From Variovorax paradoxus NBRC 15149 (GTDB lineage Bacteria > Pseudomonadota > Gammaproteobacteria > Burkholderiales > Burkholderiaceae_C), in assembly GCF_001591365.1 (NCBI RefSeq), contig NZ_BCUT01000002.1:186001-250000 (forward strand): a stretch of DNA of 64,000 bases, given 5' to 3'. Below, in pieces: positions 19,437 through 28,449 of the stretch. The position numbers and the translations under genes were made by a program. Under the pieces are notes generated by a model that was not told where the DNA came from, made no database searches, and was given only the letters and a program-made list of their open reading frames with translations. Position 1 is the stretch's first letter, and each line of letters begins with the position of its first letter.

Positions 19437-19482
19437 AGGCGCATGCGGCATCGGCAAAAAACAAATAGTTAGGAGACTTGCA

Positions 19483-20976
19483 ATGAAAGTTCACGCGCTT
19501 CTTGGCTTGGCCATGGCCATCTCGGCCCTGGCTACATCATCCCCGGCTCAAGCGGTTGTGGCCGCGCTCCCGTCCTTCAACGTAGACACCAGCCAGACCA
19601 CGGTTTCCGGCATGTCCTCGGGTGGCTACATGGCCAGCCAGCTGGGCTATGCCTTCTCGGCCACCTTCAAGGGCGTTGGCGTGTTCACCGGTGGTCCGTA
19701 CAGCTGCGGTGGGCACTATCCCGCCAGCAACTGCATGAGCAACGCCGTGGTCAGCGCCAGCATGATCAACACGATGCAGGCCGACATCAACAACTGGAGC
19801 GGCACGAGCATCGACGACAAGATCAATGTCACCAACCAGAAGGTTTTCCTGTGGGTAGGCAACAGTGACACGACTGTCGGCCCTAACGAGATGAACGCGG
19901 TCAAAACGTTGTACCAGAACAATGGCGTGGCGGCGGCCAACCTCGACTACATCAAGCGCGACAACACCGCCCATGTGATGCCAACCGATTTCGATGCGAC
20001 GGGCAACAGCGCTTGCAACAACTCGGCCTCACCCTACATCAGCAACTGCGGCTTCGACGGAGCCAAGGCGGCGCTTAGCAAGTTCTACGGCGCGCTGAAC
20101 GCGCGCAACGATGCGCCCTCGGCGGGCAACTATATCGAGTTCGACCAGAGCGTATTCATCAACAGCAATCCGGGCATGGCCGCCAACGGCTGGCTCTATG
20201 TACCGGCCAACTGCAGGGCAGGCGCCGTCTGCAAGCTCCATGTGGTCCTGCATGGCTGCGCGCAGAACTACGCCACTATCGGCGACAAGTACCTCAAGAG
20301 CACCGGCTATGCCCGTTGGGCCGATACCAACAGCATCATCGTGCTGTTTCCGCAGACCAAGAACGACGGCACCTATCGCACGACGGCGGCCAGCGGCTGG
20401 CTCGCCAACACCGGCGGCTGCTGGGACTGGCTCGGCTGGTACGGTTCGAACTTTGCGCAGAAGGCGGGCACGCAGATGTCCGCGATCAAGGCGATGGTGG
20501 ACAAAGTGTCTGCAGGCGCAAGCGGCGGCGGCACGCTGCCCGCGCCGGTGGGTGTCAACACCTCGAACGCAAGCGCCAGCAGCATGACGATCGGTTGGGC
20601 CCTGGTCACTGGCGCCAGCGGCTACAGGGTCTACCGCGGCGGCGCCCTGGTCACCGCCTCGCCGGTCGCAGCCAGCCCTTACAACGACAGCGGTCTGTCT
20701 GCGGACACCACCTACAGCTGGACTGTGCGCGCCGTCGATGCCAACGGCGCCGAAGGCGCGGCCTCCGAACCCGCTTCGGGGACGACCACCCGCAGCGATG
20801 CCAGCTGCTACACGGCCTCCAACTTTGCCCACACGATGGCCGCCCGTGCCTATGCGAGCTACGGCTATGCCTTTGCTTACGGTTCCCAGCAGAACCTGGG
20901 CCTGTGGAGCAGCACGGTCATCACCACGCTGAAGCGGACCGGTTCCGGCTACTACGTGGTCGGTACCTGTCCTTGA
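19483..20976 (+). CDS. phaZ: Extracellular poly(3-hydroxybutyrate) depolymerase
   Basis: The 497-residue secreted esterase starts at ATG 19483 after AGGAGA. A signal peptide ends near residue 24. The lipase box GMSSG (43-47, catalytic Ser45) lies close to the N-terminus and the oxyanion-region segment VVLHGCAQNYATIGDKYL lies later. This order corresponds to the type 2 catalytic domain of PHA depolymerases. A fibronectin type III linker (about 350-435) and a C-terminal domain starting CYTASNFAHTMAARAYA follow, the latter resembling polymer-binding domains. It should hydrolyse extracellular short-chain polyhydroxyalkanoate to oligomers or hydroxyacids. Its place inside a HAAT importer operon is unusual and suggests the importer takes up its products. 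Confidence 0.88.
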   Translation: MKVHALLGLAMAISALATSSPAQAVVAALPSFNVDTSQTTVSGMSSGGYMASQLGYAFSATFKGVGVFTGGPYSCGGHYPASNCMSNAVVSASMINTMQADINNWSGTSIDDKINVTNQKVFLWVGNSDTTVGPNEMNAVKTLYQNNGVAAANLDYIKRDNTAHVMPTDFDATGNSACNNSASPYISNCGFDGAKAALSKFYGALNARNDAPSAGNYIEFDQSVFINSNPGMAANGWLYVPANCRAGAVCKLHVVLHGCAQNYATIGDKYLKSTGYARWADTNSIIVLFPQTKNDGTYRTTAASGWLANTGGCWDWLGWYGSNFAQKAGTQMSAIKAMVDKVSAGASGGGTLPAPVGVNTSNASASSMTIGWALVTGASGYRVYRGGALVTASPVAASPYNDSGLSADTTYSWTVRAVDANGAEGAASEPASGTTTRSDASCYTASNFAHTMAARAYASYGYAFAYGSQQNLGLWSSTVITTLKRTGSGYYVVGTCP

Positions 20977-20996
20977 TCTGACCTGATAGAAGAACC

Positions 20997-21767
20997 ATGC
21001 TTGAAACCAAGAATCTAACGATTCGCTTCGGCGGACACGTGGCGGTCAACGCCGTGTCCTGCAGCTTCGCACCGGGCACGCTGACCGCCATCGTCGGCCC
21101 CAATGGCGCCGGCAAGACGACCTATTTCAACCTGATCTCCGGCCAGTTGCCGGCCACCGAAGGCGAGGTGTGGCTGGACGGCGAGGACGTGAGCCGCTTG
21201 CCCGCACCGCTGCGCGCGCGGCGCGGGCTGGGCCGCGCTTTCCAACTCACACAACTGTTCCCGCATCTCACCGCGCAGGAGAACGTGCGACTCGCAGTGC
21301 AGGCGCGCGAGTCGGGCCGCCACGGCGGCGGCTTCGACCTCGCGCGCGTGTGGCTGGACAGGCGTGCCTGGATCGAGGAGGCGCAGTCCCTCCTTGAGAC
21401 GGTGCGTCTGCTCGACAAGGCCAACGTGCTCGCCAGCACGCTGGCCCACGGCGACCAGCGCAAGCTCGAGGTCGCGCTCCTGATCGCCCTCGATCCCAAG
21501 GTCTATATGTTCGACGAGCCGACGGCGGGGATGAGCGTGGACGAAGTACCGGTGATCCTGGACCTCGTGCGGCAGCTCAAGCAGCGACGCGATTGCGCGG
21601 TCCTGCTGGTGGAACACAAGATGGACGTGGTGCGCGAGTTGGCCGACCGCGTCATCGTCCTGCACAACGGACAGTTGGCGGCACAAGGCGAGCCCAGTGC
21701 CGTGATGGCGTCGGCCGTCGTTCAACAAGCCTATCTCGGCGTCGTGCCACAGGAGCAGCTCGCATGA
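20997..21767 (+). CDS. ABC transporter ATP-binding protein, LivG type
   Basis: This is a 256-residue ATPase. Walker A is GPNGAGKTT, the signature loop is the variant LAHGDQRKLEVALLIA (LSGGQ replaced, as is common in LivG), and Walker B is YMFDEPTAGMS. The VVQQAYLG ending is LivG-like. It starts 20 bases after the depolymerase stop and overlaps the next ATPase gene by four bases. With the LivF-type partner it powers the importer whose binding protein is at 18168. Confidence 0.92.
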   Translation: MLETKNLTIRFGGHVAVNAVSCSFAPGTLTAIVGPNGAGKTTYFNLISGQLPATEGEVWLDGEDVSRLPAPLRARRGLGRAFQLTQLFPHLTAQENVRLAVQARESGRHGGGFDLARVWLDRRAWIEEAQSLLETVRLLDKANVLASTLAHGDQRKLEVALLIALDPKVYMFDEPTAGMSVDEVPVILDLVRQLKQRRDCAVLLVEHKMDVVRELADRVIVLHNGQLAAQGEPSAVMASAVVQQAYLGVVPQEQLA

Positions 21768-22498
21768 CCGCCTTGCTGCATTTGAAGGAAGTCCACACGC
21801 ACATCGGTGCCTATCACATCCTCCACGGCGTGAACCTGGAGGTGCAAGAGGGCGAAGTCACCATGCTCCTGGGCCGCAATGGTGCCGGCAAGACCACCAC
21901 GCTGCGAACGATCCTGGGACTTTGGCGTGCCTCGCGCGGCGCGTTGCACTTCCGCGGCGCGCCGATCGGGGCACTGGCCACACCGGAGATCGCGCGGCTC
22001 GGCATTGCCTATGTGCCGGAAAACATGGGAATCTTCGCCGACCTGACGGTCAAGGAGAACCTCTTGCTCGCGGCGCGAGCGGCAGCCACCGCCGACGCGT
22101 TGGACAAAGCGCGTCTGGAGTGGGTCCTTTCGCTCTTTGCCGCACTGAAGAAGTTCTGGCTTTACCCGGCAGGAAAGCTCTCGGGTGGCCAGAAGCAGAT
22201 GCTCGCGATCGCGCGCGCGATCATCGAGCCGCGCGATCTGCTGCTGATCGACGAGCCCAGCAAGGGGCTTGCGCCTGCGATGGTTCAGAACCTGATTGCT
22301 GCATTCGCCGAGCTGAAGCGGCAGCGCACGACGGTGCTGCTCGTGGAGCAGAACTTCGCAATGGCTAAGGCCATTGGCGACCACGTCGCCGTGATGGACA
22401 ACGGGCGCATCGTGCACACGGGCGCGATGTCCGACCTGGCCGACAACGAAGCGCTGCAGCAGCGGCTGCTCGGTCTTTCTTTAGGAGTACACCAATGA
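21764..22498 (+). CDS. ABC transporter ATP-binding protein, LivF type
   Basis: This 244-residue ATPase starts at ATG 21764 within an ATGA overlap with the LivG-type gene. Walker A GRNGAGKTT, signature LSGGQKQMLAIARAI and Walker B LLLIDEPSKGLAP are all intact, and the VLLVEQNFAMAKAIGDHVAVMDNGRIV H-loop region is standard. It pairs with the LivG-type ATPase. The stop overlaps the LivH-type permease start by four bases, so subunit ratios are probably set by translational coupling. Confidence 0.93.
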   Translation: MTALLHLKEVHTHIGAYHILHGVNLEVQEGEVTMLLGRNGAGKTTTLRTILGLWRASRGALHFRGAPIGALATPEIARLGIAYVPENMGIFADLTVKENLLLAARAAATADALDKARLEWVLSLFAALKKFWLYPAGKLSGGQKQMLAIARAIIEPRDLLLIDEPSKGLAPAMVQNLIAAFAELKRQRTTVLLVEQNFAMAKAIGDHVAVMDNGRIVHTGAMSDLADNEALQQRLLGLSLGVHQ

Positions 22499-23514
22499 CC
22501 ACCGCCACTTTACCCACGCCTTCGGCCGCAGTGCCGCAGGCGCGCTTCGACCTGCGGCCTCTGGCCCTGCTTGCATCACTGGCGGCCCTGGCGCTCCCTG
22601 CGGTCGGCCACCCCGGCACCTGGGTGACGCTGACCGTCGCCGGCCTGGCGATGGGCATGATCATTTTCCTCGTCGCGTCCGGCCTCACGCTGGTGTTCGG
22701 GCTGATGGATGTCCTGAACTTCGGTCACGGCGTGTTCATCGCCTTGGGTGCTTATGTCGCCATGACTACCATGCTGGCTCTGGGCGCCTGGGTCGGCAGC
22801 GAATCGCTGTGGCTGAACGCTGCCGCAGTGCTCGCCGCAATGCTCGCCGCCGCGGCAATCGTGGCGGTCTCCGGGCTCGTCTTCGAGCGGCTGCTGGTGC
22901 GCCCCGTCTACGGCATGCCGCTCAGGCAGATTCTGGTCACCATGGGCGGCCTGATCATCGGCGAGGAACTGATCAAGGTATTCTGGGGGCCCGACCAGCT
23001 GGCCGTGCCGCTGCCGCAGGCGCTGCGCGGTTCTTTCTCGTTCGGCGATGCGTCGGTCGAGAAGTACCGGCTGCTGGCGGTCGCTGTCGGCAGCCTCGTC
23101 TTCGCGGCGATGTTGTGGGTGCTGACCCGCACCAAGGTGGGCCTGCTCGTCCGTGCCGGCGTACAGGACCGCGAGATGGTCGAGGCGCTGGGCTACCGGA
23201 TCCGGCGGCTCTTCATCGGCGTATTCGCCGCCGGTTCGGCACTGGCGGGCCTGGGTGGGGCGCTTTGGGCGCTGTACCAGCAGAGCGTCGTGCCGCAGAT
23301 CGGCACTCAGGTGAACGTGCTGATCTTCACCGTCATCATCATCGGTGGACTCGGATCCACGTTCGGCTGCTTCGTGGGTGCCCTGATGGTGGGCCTGGTC
23401 GCCAACTACACCGGCTTTCTGATGCCCAAGCTCGCCCTCTTCTCCACCATCGCGCTGATGGTGGCCGTGCTGCTGTGGCGGCCGAACGGCCTCTATCCCG
23501 TCGGGCAGCATTGA
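22495..23514 (+). CDS. Branched-chain-type ABC permease, LivH family
   Basis: The 339-residue membrane protein starts at ATG 22495, after AGGAG within the end of the upstream gene. Family motifs are ASGLTLVFGLMDVLNFGHGVFIALGAY, VQDREMVEALGY and IIIGGLGSTFGCFVGALMVGL. It has about eight to nine hydrophobic segments and a slightly longer N-terminus than usual (about 40 residues of Pro/Ala-rich sequence). It forms the channel with the LivM-type subunit encoded 11 bases downstream. Confidence 0.92.
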   Translation: MTTATLPTPSAAVPQARFDLRPLALLASLAALALPAVGHPGTWVTLTVAGLAMGMIIFLVASGLTLVFGLMDVLNFGHGVFIALGAYVAMTTMLALGAWVGSESLWLNAAAVLAAMLAAAAIVAVSGLVFERLLVRPVYGMPLRQILVTMGGLIIGEELIKVFWGPDQLAVPLPQALRGSFSFGDASVEKYRLLAVAVGSLVFAAMLWVLTRTKVGLLVRAGVQDREMVEALGYRIRRLFIGVFAAGSALAGLGGALWALYQQSVVPQIGTQVNVLIFTVIIIGGLGSTFGCFVGALMVGLVANYTGFLMPKLALFSTIALMVAVLLWRPNGLYPVGQH

Positions 23515-23525
23515 GCGCAAGCACC

Positions 23526-24596
23526 ATGATCAACCGACTGCTCTCCCACGACATGCCGCGCAGCCGCTTGCTTGCGCTCGCGCTGGTGCTCATTGCCCTC
23601 GCGCTGACTTTCGCGCCGTTGCTCTTTCCCGGCCACAAGGCGCTGGGCGTCGCCGCCAAGGCGCTCGTATTTATTCTGCTGGTGGCGAGCTACGACTTGC
23701 TGCTCGGCTATACCGGTGTGGTGAGTTTCGCGCACACCATGTTCTTCGGCATTGGCGCCTACGGCGTGGCGATCGCCAGCAGCCGCCTCGGCGCCGGCGC
23801 GAGTTCGATGCTCGTCGGGCTCGGGGCGGCGTTGTTGCTCTCGCTGCTGCTGTCACTGGCCATTGGCCTCTTCAGCCTGCGGGTGAAGGCGATCTTCTTC
23901 GCGATGATCACGCTGGCGGTTGCATCGGGCTTCCTGACGCTGGCCTCGCAGCTGAGCCACATCACGGGCGGTGAGGACGGGGTCAGCTTCCGCACCCCCG
24001 AATGGTTGTCTCCCTCGTTCGAACTCTTCGAGCAGCCGCTGCTCGGCGTGACGGTCGACGGGCGCGTGCTCACCTATTACCTCTTGCTCGTCGTGGTCGC
24101 GGCGAGCTTCCTCGCCCTCCTGCGCATCGTCAATTCGCCTTTCGGCCGCGTGCTGCAGGCCATCCGAGAGAACGACTTCCGGGCGGAGGCGCTCGGCTTC
24201 CGCACGGTGGCGTACCGCACCGTGTCAAACGTGCTCTCGGCGTTGTTCGCGACGCTCGCCGGCGCGCTGCTCGCGCTGTGGCTGCGCTACACCGGGCCGG
24301 ACACCACGCTGTCCTTCGAGATCATGCTCGACGTGCTGCTCATCGTCGTGATCGGCGGCATGGGAACGATGTACGGCGCGGTGGTGGGCGCGGCGCTGTT
24401 CGTGCTGGCGCAGAACTACCTGCAGGATTTACTGAAGCTCGGCGGTTCGGTGCTGAGCGGGCTGCCGCTCCTGCCCCAGTTCGTATCACCGGACCGCTGG
24501 CTGCTGTGGCTGGGGATCCTGTTCGTGCTGTCCGTGTACCATTTCCCGAGCGGCATCGTTGGCCGGCTGCGCATGTCGCGGAGATCCGAGCCATGA
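23526..24596 (+). CDS. Branched-chain-type ABC permease, LivM family
   Basis: The 356-residue membrane protein starts at ATG 23526. LivM hallmarks are LVASYDLLLGYTGVVSFAHTMFFGIGAY, VLQAIRENDFRAEALGF and VIGGMGTMYGAVVGAALFV. It completes the importer of the sigma-54 operon. The last codons overlap the ATG of the alpha/beta hydrolase gene by four bases, tying that enzyme tightly to the transporter. Confidence 0.92.
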   Translation: MINRLLSHDMPRSRLLALALVLIALALTFAPLLFPGHKALGVAAKALVFILLVASYDLLLGYTGVVSFAHTMFFGIGAYGVAIASSRLGAGASSMLVGLGAALLLSLLLSLAIGLFSLRVKAIFFAMITLAVASGFLTLASQLSHITGGEDGVSFRTPEWLSPSFELFEQPLLGVTVDGRVLTYYLLLVVVAASFLALLRIVNSPFGRVLQAIRENDFRAEALGFRTVAYRTVSNVLSALFATLAGALLALWLRYTGPDTTLSFEIMLDVLLIVVIGGMGTMYGAVVGAALFVLAQNYLQDLLKLGGSVLSGLPLLPQFVSPDRWLLWLGILFVLSVYHFPSGIVGRLRMSRRSEP

Positions 24597-25447
24597 CGCC
24601 GACATCGCACTACCTCCGCTGCGAAGGGCGCGAACTGCATTACACCGAGTGGGCCGGGCCGAACGCTGCGAGCGACGCGGTGATCGCCTGGCACGGCTTC
24701 GCTCGTACGGGCCGCGACATGGACGACATCGCCGCGCAGCTGGCGCAACGCTACCGTGTGATCTGCCCCGACACGATCGGACGCGGCCTGTCGCAATGGA
24801 GCCCGGACCCTGCGAATGAATACACGTTGCCGTTCTATGTGCGGCTGGCCGCCTCGCTCGTCGACCAGCTTGGGCTGCCGCATTTCCACTGGCTCGGCAC
24901 CTCGATGGGCGGTGCGATCGGCATCCTGGCCGCCGCCACGTCGCTCAGAGGCCGGCTGCGCCGGATGGTGATCAACGACATCGGCCCGTGTCCGGCTCCT
25001 GAGGCCGTCCAGCGCATCCTCACCTATGCCAGCCGACCGCCGACGTTCGGCAACGTGAGCGAACTCGAAGCGTACTTCCGCACTGTCTATGCGCCGTACG
25101 GTCACCTCTCTGAGGCGCAGTGGCGACGCCTCACAGAAACCTCGGTGCGCCGGTTGCCCGACGGCCGCGTCACGCCGCACTACGACCCGGCCATCTCGAT
25201 GCAGTTGCAGTCAAGCAGTCCGGAAGGGCTGTGGCCAGCATGGGACAGCCTCGATCTGCCCGTGCTTTGCCTGCGTGGCGCGCACTCGGACCTTTTGCTG
25301 CCGGATGCTGCGGAGCAGATGCGCACGCGCGGACCGCTCGCGGTGGTGGTCGAGATCCAGGGATGCGGCCACGCGCCTGCGTTGAACACGCCGGAGCAGT
25401 TTGCGTTGGTCGAACGCTTCCTGGCCGGAGATGCGCGATTGCCGTAG
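24593..25447 (+). CDS. Alpha/beta-fold hydrolase
   Basis: This is a 284-residue cytoplasmic hydrolase without a signal peptide. The oxyanion segment is IAWHGFARTGRDMDDIA, the nucleophile elbow is HWLGTSMGGAIGI (Ser104), and the acid/base region includes LPVLCLRGAHSDLLLP and GCGHAPALNTPEQ with the likely catalytic His. It is coupled to the LivM-type gene by an ATGA overlap and ends the operon. In an operon with a secreted PHB depolymerase, cleavage of imported hydroxyalkanoate oligomers, esters or lactones is a sensible hypothesis, but sequence alone does not fix the substrate. Confidence 0.85.
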   Translation: MTPTSHYLRCEGRELHYTEWAGPNAASDAVIAWHGFARTGRDMDDIAAQLAQRYRVICPDTIGRGLSQWSPDPANEYTLPFYVRLAASLVDQLGLPHFHWLGTSMGGAIGILAAATSLRGRLRRMVINDIGPCPAPEAVQRILTYASRPPTFGNVSELEAYFRTVYAPYGHLSEAQWRRLTETSVRRLPDGRVTPHYDPAISMQLQSSSPEGLWPAWDSLDLPVLCLRGAHSDLLLPDAAEQMRTRGPLAVVVEIQGCGHAPALNTPEQFALVERFLAGDARLP

Positions 25448-25453
25448 GCTGCT

Positions 25454-25469
25454 CAGCCCAAAGGGGCTG
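25454..25469 (+). terminator. Short hairpin just after the operon (weak terminator candidate)
   Basis: CAGCCC-AAAG-GGGCTG forms a 6-bp GC-rich stem seven bases after the hydrolase stop. No T-run follows, so any termination would probably need Rho. Confidence 0.35.
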
Positions 25470-25775
25470 GGTGCCATCGGGCCGCGCGGCAAGGGCGCAA
25501 GATGCCGCTGTTGTGGCTTCCTGCACCAGCACGGCCGCCGGGTTCCGGCATGGTTCGGGTTTTCTTGCTGACATACACACGTTGCTGATCGTTCCGCCCC
25601 CCGCGATCTGGTCGGTAGAGGCGGACGGCAGCAGCGGTGAACGAATCGCCGCACTCGCCACAGTCTGTACGGCCGCCGGACTGATCTACAGGCAGCGCTG
25701 CATGTGCATCTCGCACAATCCCGTCCGCACCGAATGCATCGCCGGGCGCAATCTCGTCAGCGCCTCGCCCCACCC
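25470..25775. other. Spacer between convergent operons
   Basis: About 300 bases between the convergent alpha/beta hydrolase and binding-protein genes. I find no gene, RNA or repeat here. Confidence 0.5.
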
Positions 25776-26939
25776 TTAGCGCAGCACGGTGCCGCCAGCG
25801 CCCAGCAGCGTCACTTCCACAAAGGATGGGCCCAGGTGGCTCGAGGCGGTGTACCGGTAGTCGAGCTCTTCAAGGCTCTGGAGCTCGAAGCCTTCGAGTG
25901 CACGCACGTAGCCCTCGCGCGTGAGATTGCGGCCGGCGCGCCGTAAGCCTTCCACAATCACCCGGCCGGTCATGAAGCCCTCCAGGGCTTCGTAAGACAG
26001 GGCGTCCCCGCTGCCATGCCGGGCCATCACAGAGCGGAAGTTGCGCGCGGCGCGCGACGGGCCGCGTGGATGCGGCATCACCTGCGTGATCGCGATGCCG
26101 CGGACGTCGGTCTCTAGCAGCTCGGACAGTTTGGGCACCGATGTGACCGAGAGGACCCAGGGTGAAGGCAGCGCCGCCCGTGCTTGCGCCCTGTACTGCT
26201 TCATCAAGTCGGCCACCGTGCTCGGCGACGTGAACAGCAGCACGGCTTGGGGCGCAGCCTTCACGACCGTCGCGGCCATGCCCCGGCCCTCCCAGTTCTC
26301 CGCGGGGTGCGGAACGTCCGCCACCAACTGCGCTTGGAACCGCTGCGCCGCCTTCTGTGCAGCGGCCAGAGTGCTCATGCCGAACGCGTTGTCCTGGTAA
26401 ACCACCGCCATGCGGCGTATGCCGATCGTCGAGAGATGCTCCACCATCTTCTCGACCTCATTGGAATAGGCCGTGCGGGTGTGGAAGAGGTAGCGGTTGT
26501 ACACCCGAGCGCCGTCGGCGCCAGTCAGTGCCCCCACCGCCGGCAGCCGATACTCCTCGAGCAGCGGCATCGCGGCCAGCGTGATGCCGCTGCCGCCGAT
26601 GCAAGCGAGTCCGAATACATCCGCACCCTGCCCGAACGCACGGACGTTCGCGAGTGCCCTGTCGATGACGTAGTTGTCCTCCCGGCGCACCACCGAGAGC
26701 TGGCGGCCATGCATGCCGCCTTGCGCATTCACTTGCGCGAAGCAAGCGAGCAGCCCGTCGGTATAGTTTCGGTAGAGGCTGCCCCAGACACTGTCAAAGC
26801 CGATGGTCTGACCGAACACCACCTTGTTGTCATAGACGCCTGGTTCGCTGCCGCGTGCAGCCACGATCCACGGCGCCGCGGCTGCCGCGGCTGCCGCGGC
26901 TGCCGCGGCACAGAATGCTCGTCTCCGGACGGGGGTCAT
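25776..26939 (-). CDS. ABC transporter substrate-binding protein (HAAT type)
   Basis: The receptor has about 387 residues and starts at ATG 26939. The signal region is RRRAFCAAAA followed by an alanine run of twelve or more and PWIVAARG, encoded by a 9-base tandem repeat. The mature part (VVFGQTIGFDSVWGSLYRNYTDGLLACFAQVNAQGG) is a type I periplasmic binding fold related to LivK-like proteins. A twin Arg with few other Tat features is present, so the export route is uncertain. It follows the semialdehyde dehydrogenase gene by 52 bases at the end of a minus-strand operon that already has its own receptor (34197-35537). A second ligand range is likely. Confidence 0.87.
   Translation of the reverse strand: MTPVRRRAFCAAAAAAAAAAAAPWIVAARGSEPGVYDNKVVFGQTIGFDSVWGSLYRNYTDGLLACFAQVNAQGGMHGRQLSVVRREDNYVIDRALANVRAFGQGADVFGLACIGGSGITLAAMPLLEEYRLPAVGALTGADGARVYNRYLFHTRTAYSNEVEKMVEHLSTIGIRRMAVVYQDNAFGMSTLAAAQKAAQRFQAQLVADVPHPAENWEGRGMAATVVKAAPQAVLLFTSPSTVADLMKQYRAQARAALPSPWVLSVTSVPKLSELLETDVRGIAITQVMPHPRGPSRAARNFRSVMARHGSGDALSYEALEGFMTGRVIVEGLRRAGRNLTREGYVRALEGFELQSLEELDYRYTASSHLGPSFVEVTLLGAGGTVLR
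26872..26910. repeat. 9-base tandem repeat encoding poly-alanine in a signal peptide
   Basis: Three exact copies of GCTGCCGCG (26881-26907), with a degenerate copy before and a partial one after, encode on the minus strand the alanine run in the signal peptide of the binding protein. Copy-number change would add or remove three alanines without a frameshift. Confidence 0.8.
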
Positions 26940-26991
26940 TCGTGTCGCCTGTGACTGATCGACGCACTCTTTCGAGAGAACCTGCCGCGGC

Positions 26992-28449
26992 TCAGACCCC
27001 ACCGTGGCAGACGTACTTGGTTTCGAGGTACTCGTCGAGTCCGTACTTCGAACCCTCGCGCCCGACTCCCGACTCCTTGATGCCGCCAAACGGTGCTACC
27101 TCGTTGGAGATCAGACCCTCGTTGACGCCGACCATGCCGTACTCCAGCCGCTCGGCGACACGCCAGGCTCGGCGCACGTCGCGCGTGTAGAAGTAGGCCG
27201 CGAGACCGAAGGGCGTGTCATTGGCGAGCTGCACCGCCTCATCGTCGCTCGCGAACCGCATCAACGGTGCGACCGGCCCGAAGATCTCCTCGCGCACCAC
27301 GGCCATCTCGCTCGTTACGTCAGCCAGGACCGTCGGCATGTAGAAGTTGCCCCCCAAGGCGTGCACAACACCGCCCGCGAGCACGCGTGCGCCCTGGCTT
27401 CGCGCCTCGTCGACCAGGCGACTGACTTTGGCCAGCGCGCGGCCATCGATCAGCGGCCCGATTTGCACCCCCGGCTCGACGCCGGCGCCGACCTTCAACT
27501 GCTCCACCGCACGAACCAGCCGCTCGGCGAAGGCATCGAACACGGCCTCATGCACCAGGAACCGGTTGGCGCAGACACAGGTCTGGCCCGCGTTGCGGTA
27601 CTTGGAAGCGATCGCGCCCTGCACGGCGAGGTCCAGGTCGGCGTCGTCGAACACGATGAAAGGCGCGTTGCCGCCCAATTCCATCGAAACGCGCTTGACG
27701 GTGGTGGCACATTTGGCCATCAGCAGCTTGCCGACGGGCGTGGAGCCGGTGAACGAAAGCTTGCGCACGACCGGGCTGGCCGTGAGCGCTCCTCCGACAA
27801 GCGCCGGCCTCGCGGTGGTGACAACGTTGAGCACGCCGGCCGGAATGCCGGCACGCTGCGCCAGTTCGGCCAGCGCGAGGGCCGACAACGGCGTCGCCTC
27901 TGCCGGTTTCACGACCGAGGTGCAACCAGCGGCCAGTGCAGGCGCAACCTTGCGCGTGATCATCGCGATGGGGAAGTTCCACGGTGTGATGGCCGCGGTG
28001 ACACCCACACCCTGCTTCATCACCATCAGACGACGGTCAGCGGTCGGTGCCGGAATCAGGTCGCCGTAGGCGCGCTTGCCCTCTTCCGCGAACCATTCGA
28101 TGAACGAGGCGCCGTACCGCACCTCGCCCAGCGCTTCGGCGAGCGACTTGCCCTGCTCCAGCGTCATGAGCAGCGCGAGGTCCTGTTCCGCCACAAGCAC
28201 GAGATCGTGCCAGCGGCGCAGCAAGGCGCTGCGCTCCTTCGCTGGCCGCGCCCGCCAGGCGGGCAGCGCGGCCTGGGCCGCGGCGATCGCGCGTTCGGTG
28301 TCAGCGGCGTCCATGTCGGGAACGGCCGCGATCGTTTCGCCGTTCGCCGGGTTGCGCACCTCGTGCGATGCCCCGTCCCGCGCGGCGACCCACTCGCCGC
28401 CGATGAACGCCAGGCGCTTCAGCAACGCCGTATCTTTCAACTGCACCAT
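26992..28449 (-). CDS. NAD(P)-dependent succinate-semialdehyde dehydrogenase-like aldehyde dehydrogenase
   Basis: The 485-residue enzyme belongs to the GabD branch of the aldehyde dehydrogenase superfamily. It shows ITPWNFPIAMITRKVAPALAAG, FTGSTPVGKLL, the catalytic Glu in MELGGNAPFIVFDDADLD and the catalytic Cys in NAGQTCVCANR. The terminal FGGIKESGVGREGSKYGLDEYLE is diagnostic for SSADH-like members. ATG 28449 shares a base with the stop of the alcohol dehydrogenase gene (TGATG). Together they can oxidise an omega-hydroxyacid to a dicarboxylate, for example 4-hydroxybutyrate via succinate semialdehyde to succinate. That substrate is inferred. Confidence 0.9.
   Translation of the reverse strand: MVQLKDTALLKRLAFIGGEWVAARDGASHEVRNPANGETIAAVPDMDAADTERAIAAAQAALPAWRARPAKERSALLRRWHDLVLVAEQDLALLMTLEQGKSLAEALGEVRYGASFIEWFAEEGKRAYGDLIPAPTADRRLMVMKQGVGVTAAITPWNFPIAMITRKVAPALAAGCTSVVKPAEATPLSALALAELAQRAGIPAGVLNVVTTARPALVGGALTASPVVRKLSFTGSTPVGKLLMAKCATTVKRVSMELGGNAPFIVFDDADLDLAVQGAIASKYRNAGQTCVCANRFLVHEAVFDAFAERLVRAVEQLKVGAGVEPGVQIGPLIDGRALAKVSRLVDEARSQGARVLAGGVVHALGGNFYMPTVLADVTSEMAVVREEIFGPVAPLMRFASDDEAVQLANDTPFGLAAYFYTRDVRRAWRVAERLEYGMVGVNEGLISNEVAPFGGIKESGVGREGSKYGLDEYLETKYVCHGGV

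Noticed and set aside
26872..26910. Possible CRISPR-like or microsatellite array.
   Set aside because: Repeats are contiguous 9-mers without spacers and lie within a signal-peptide coding region.
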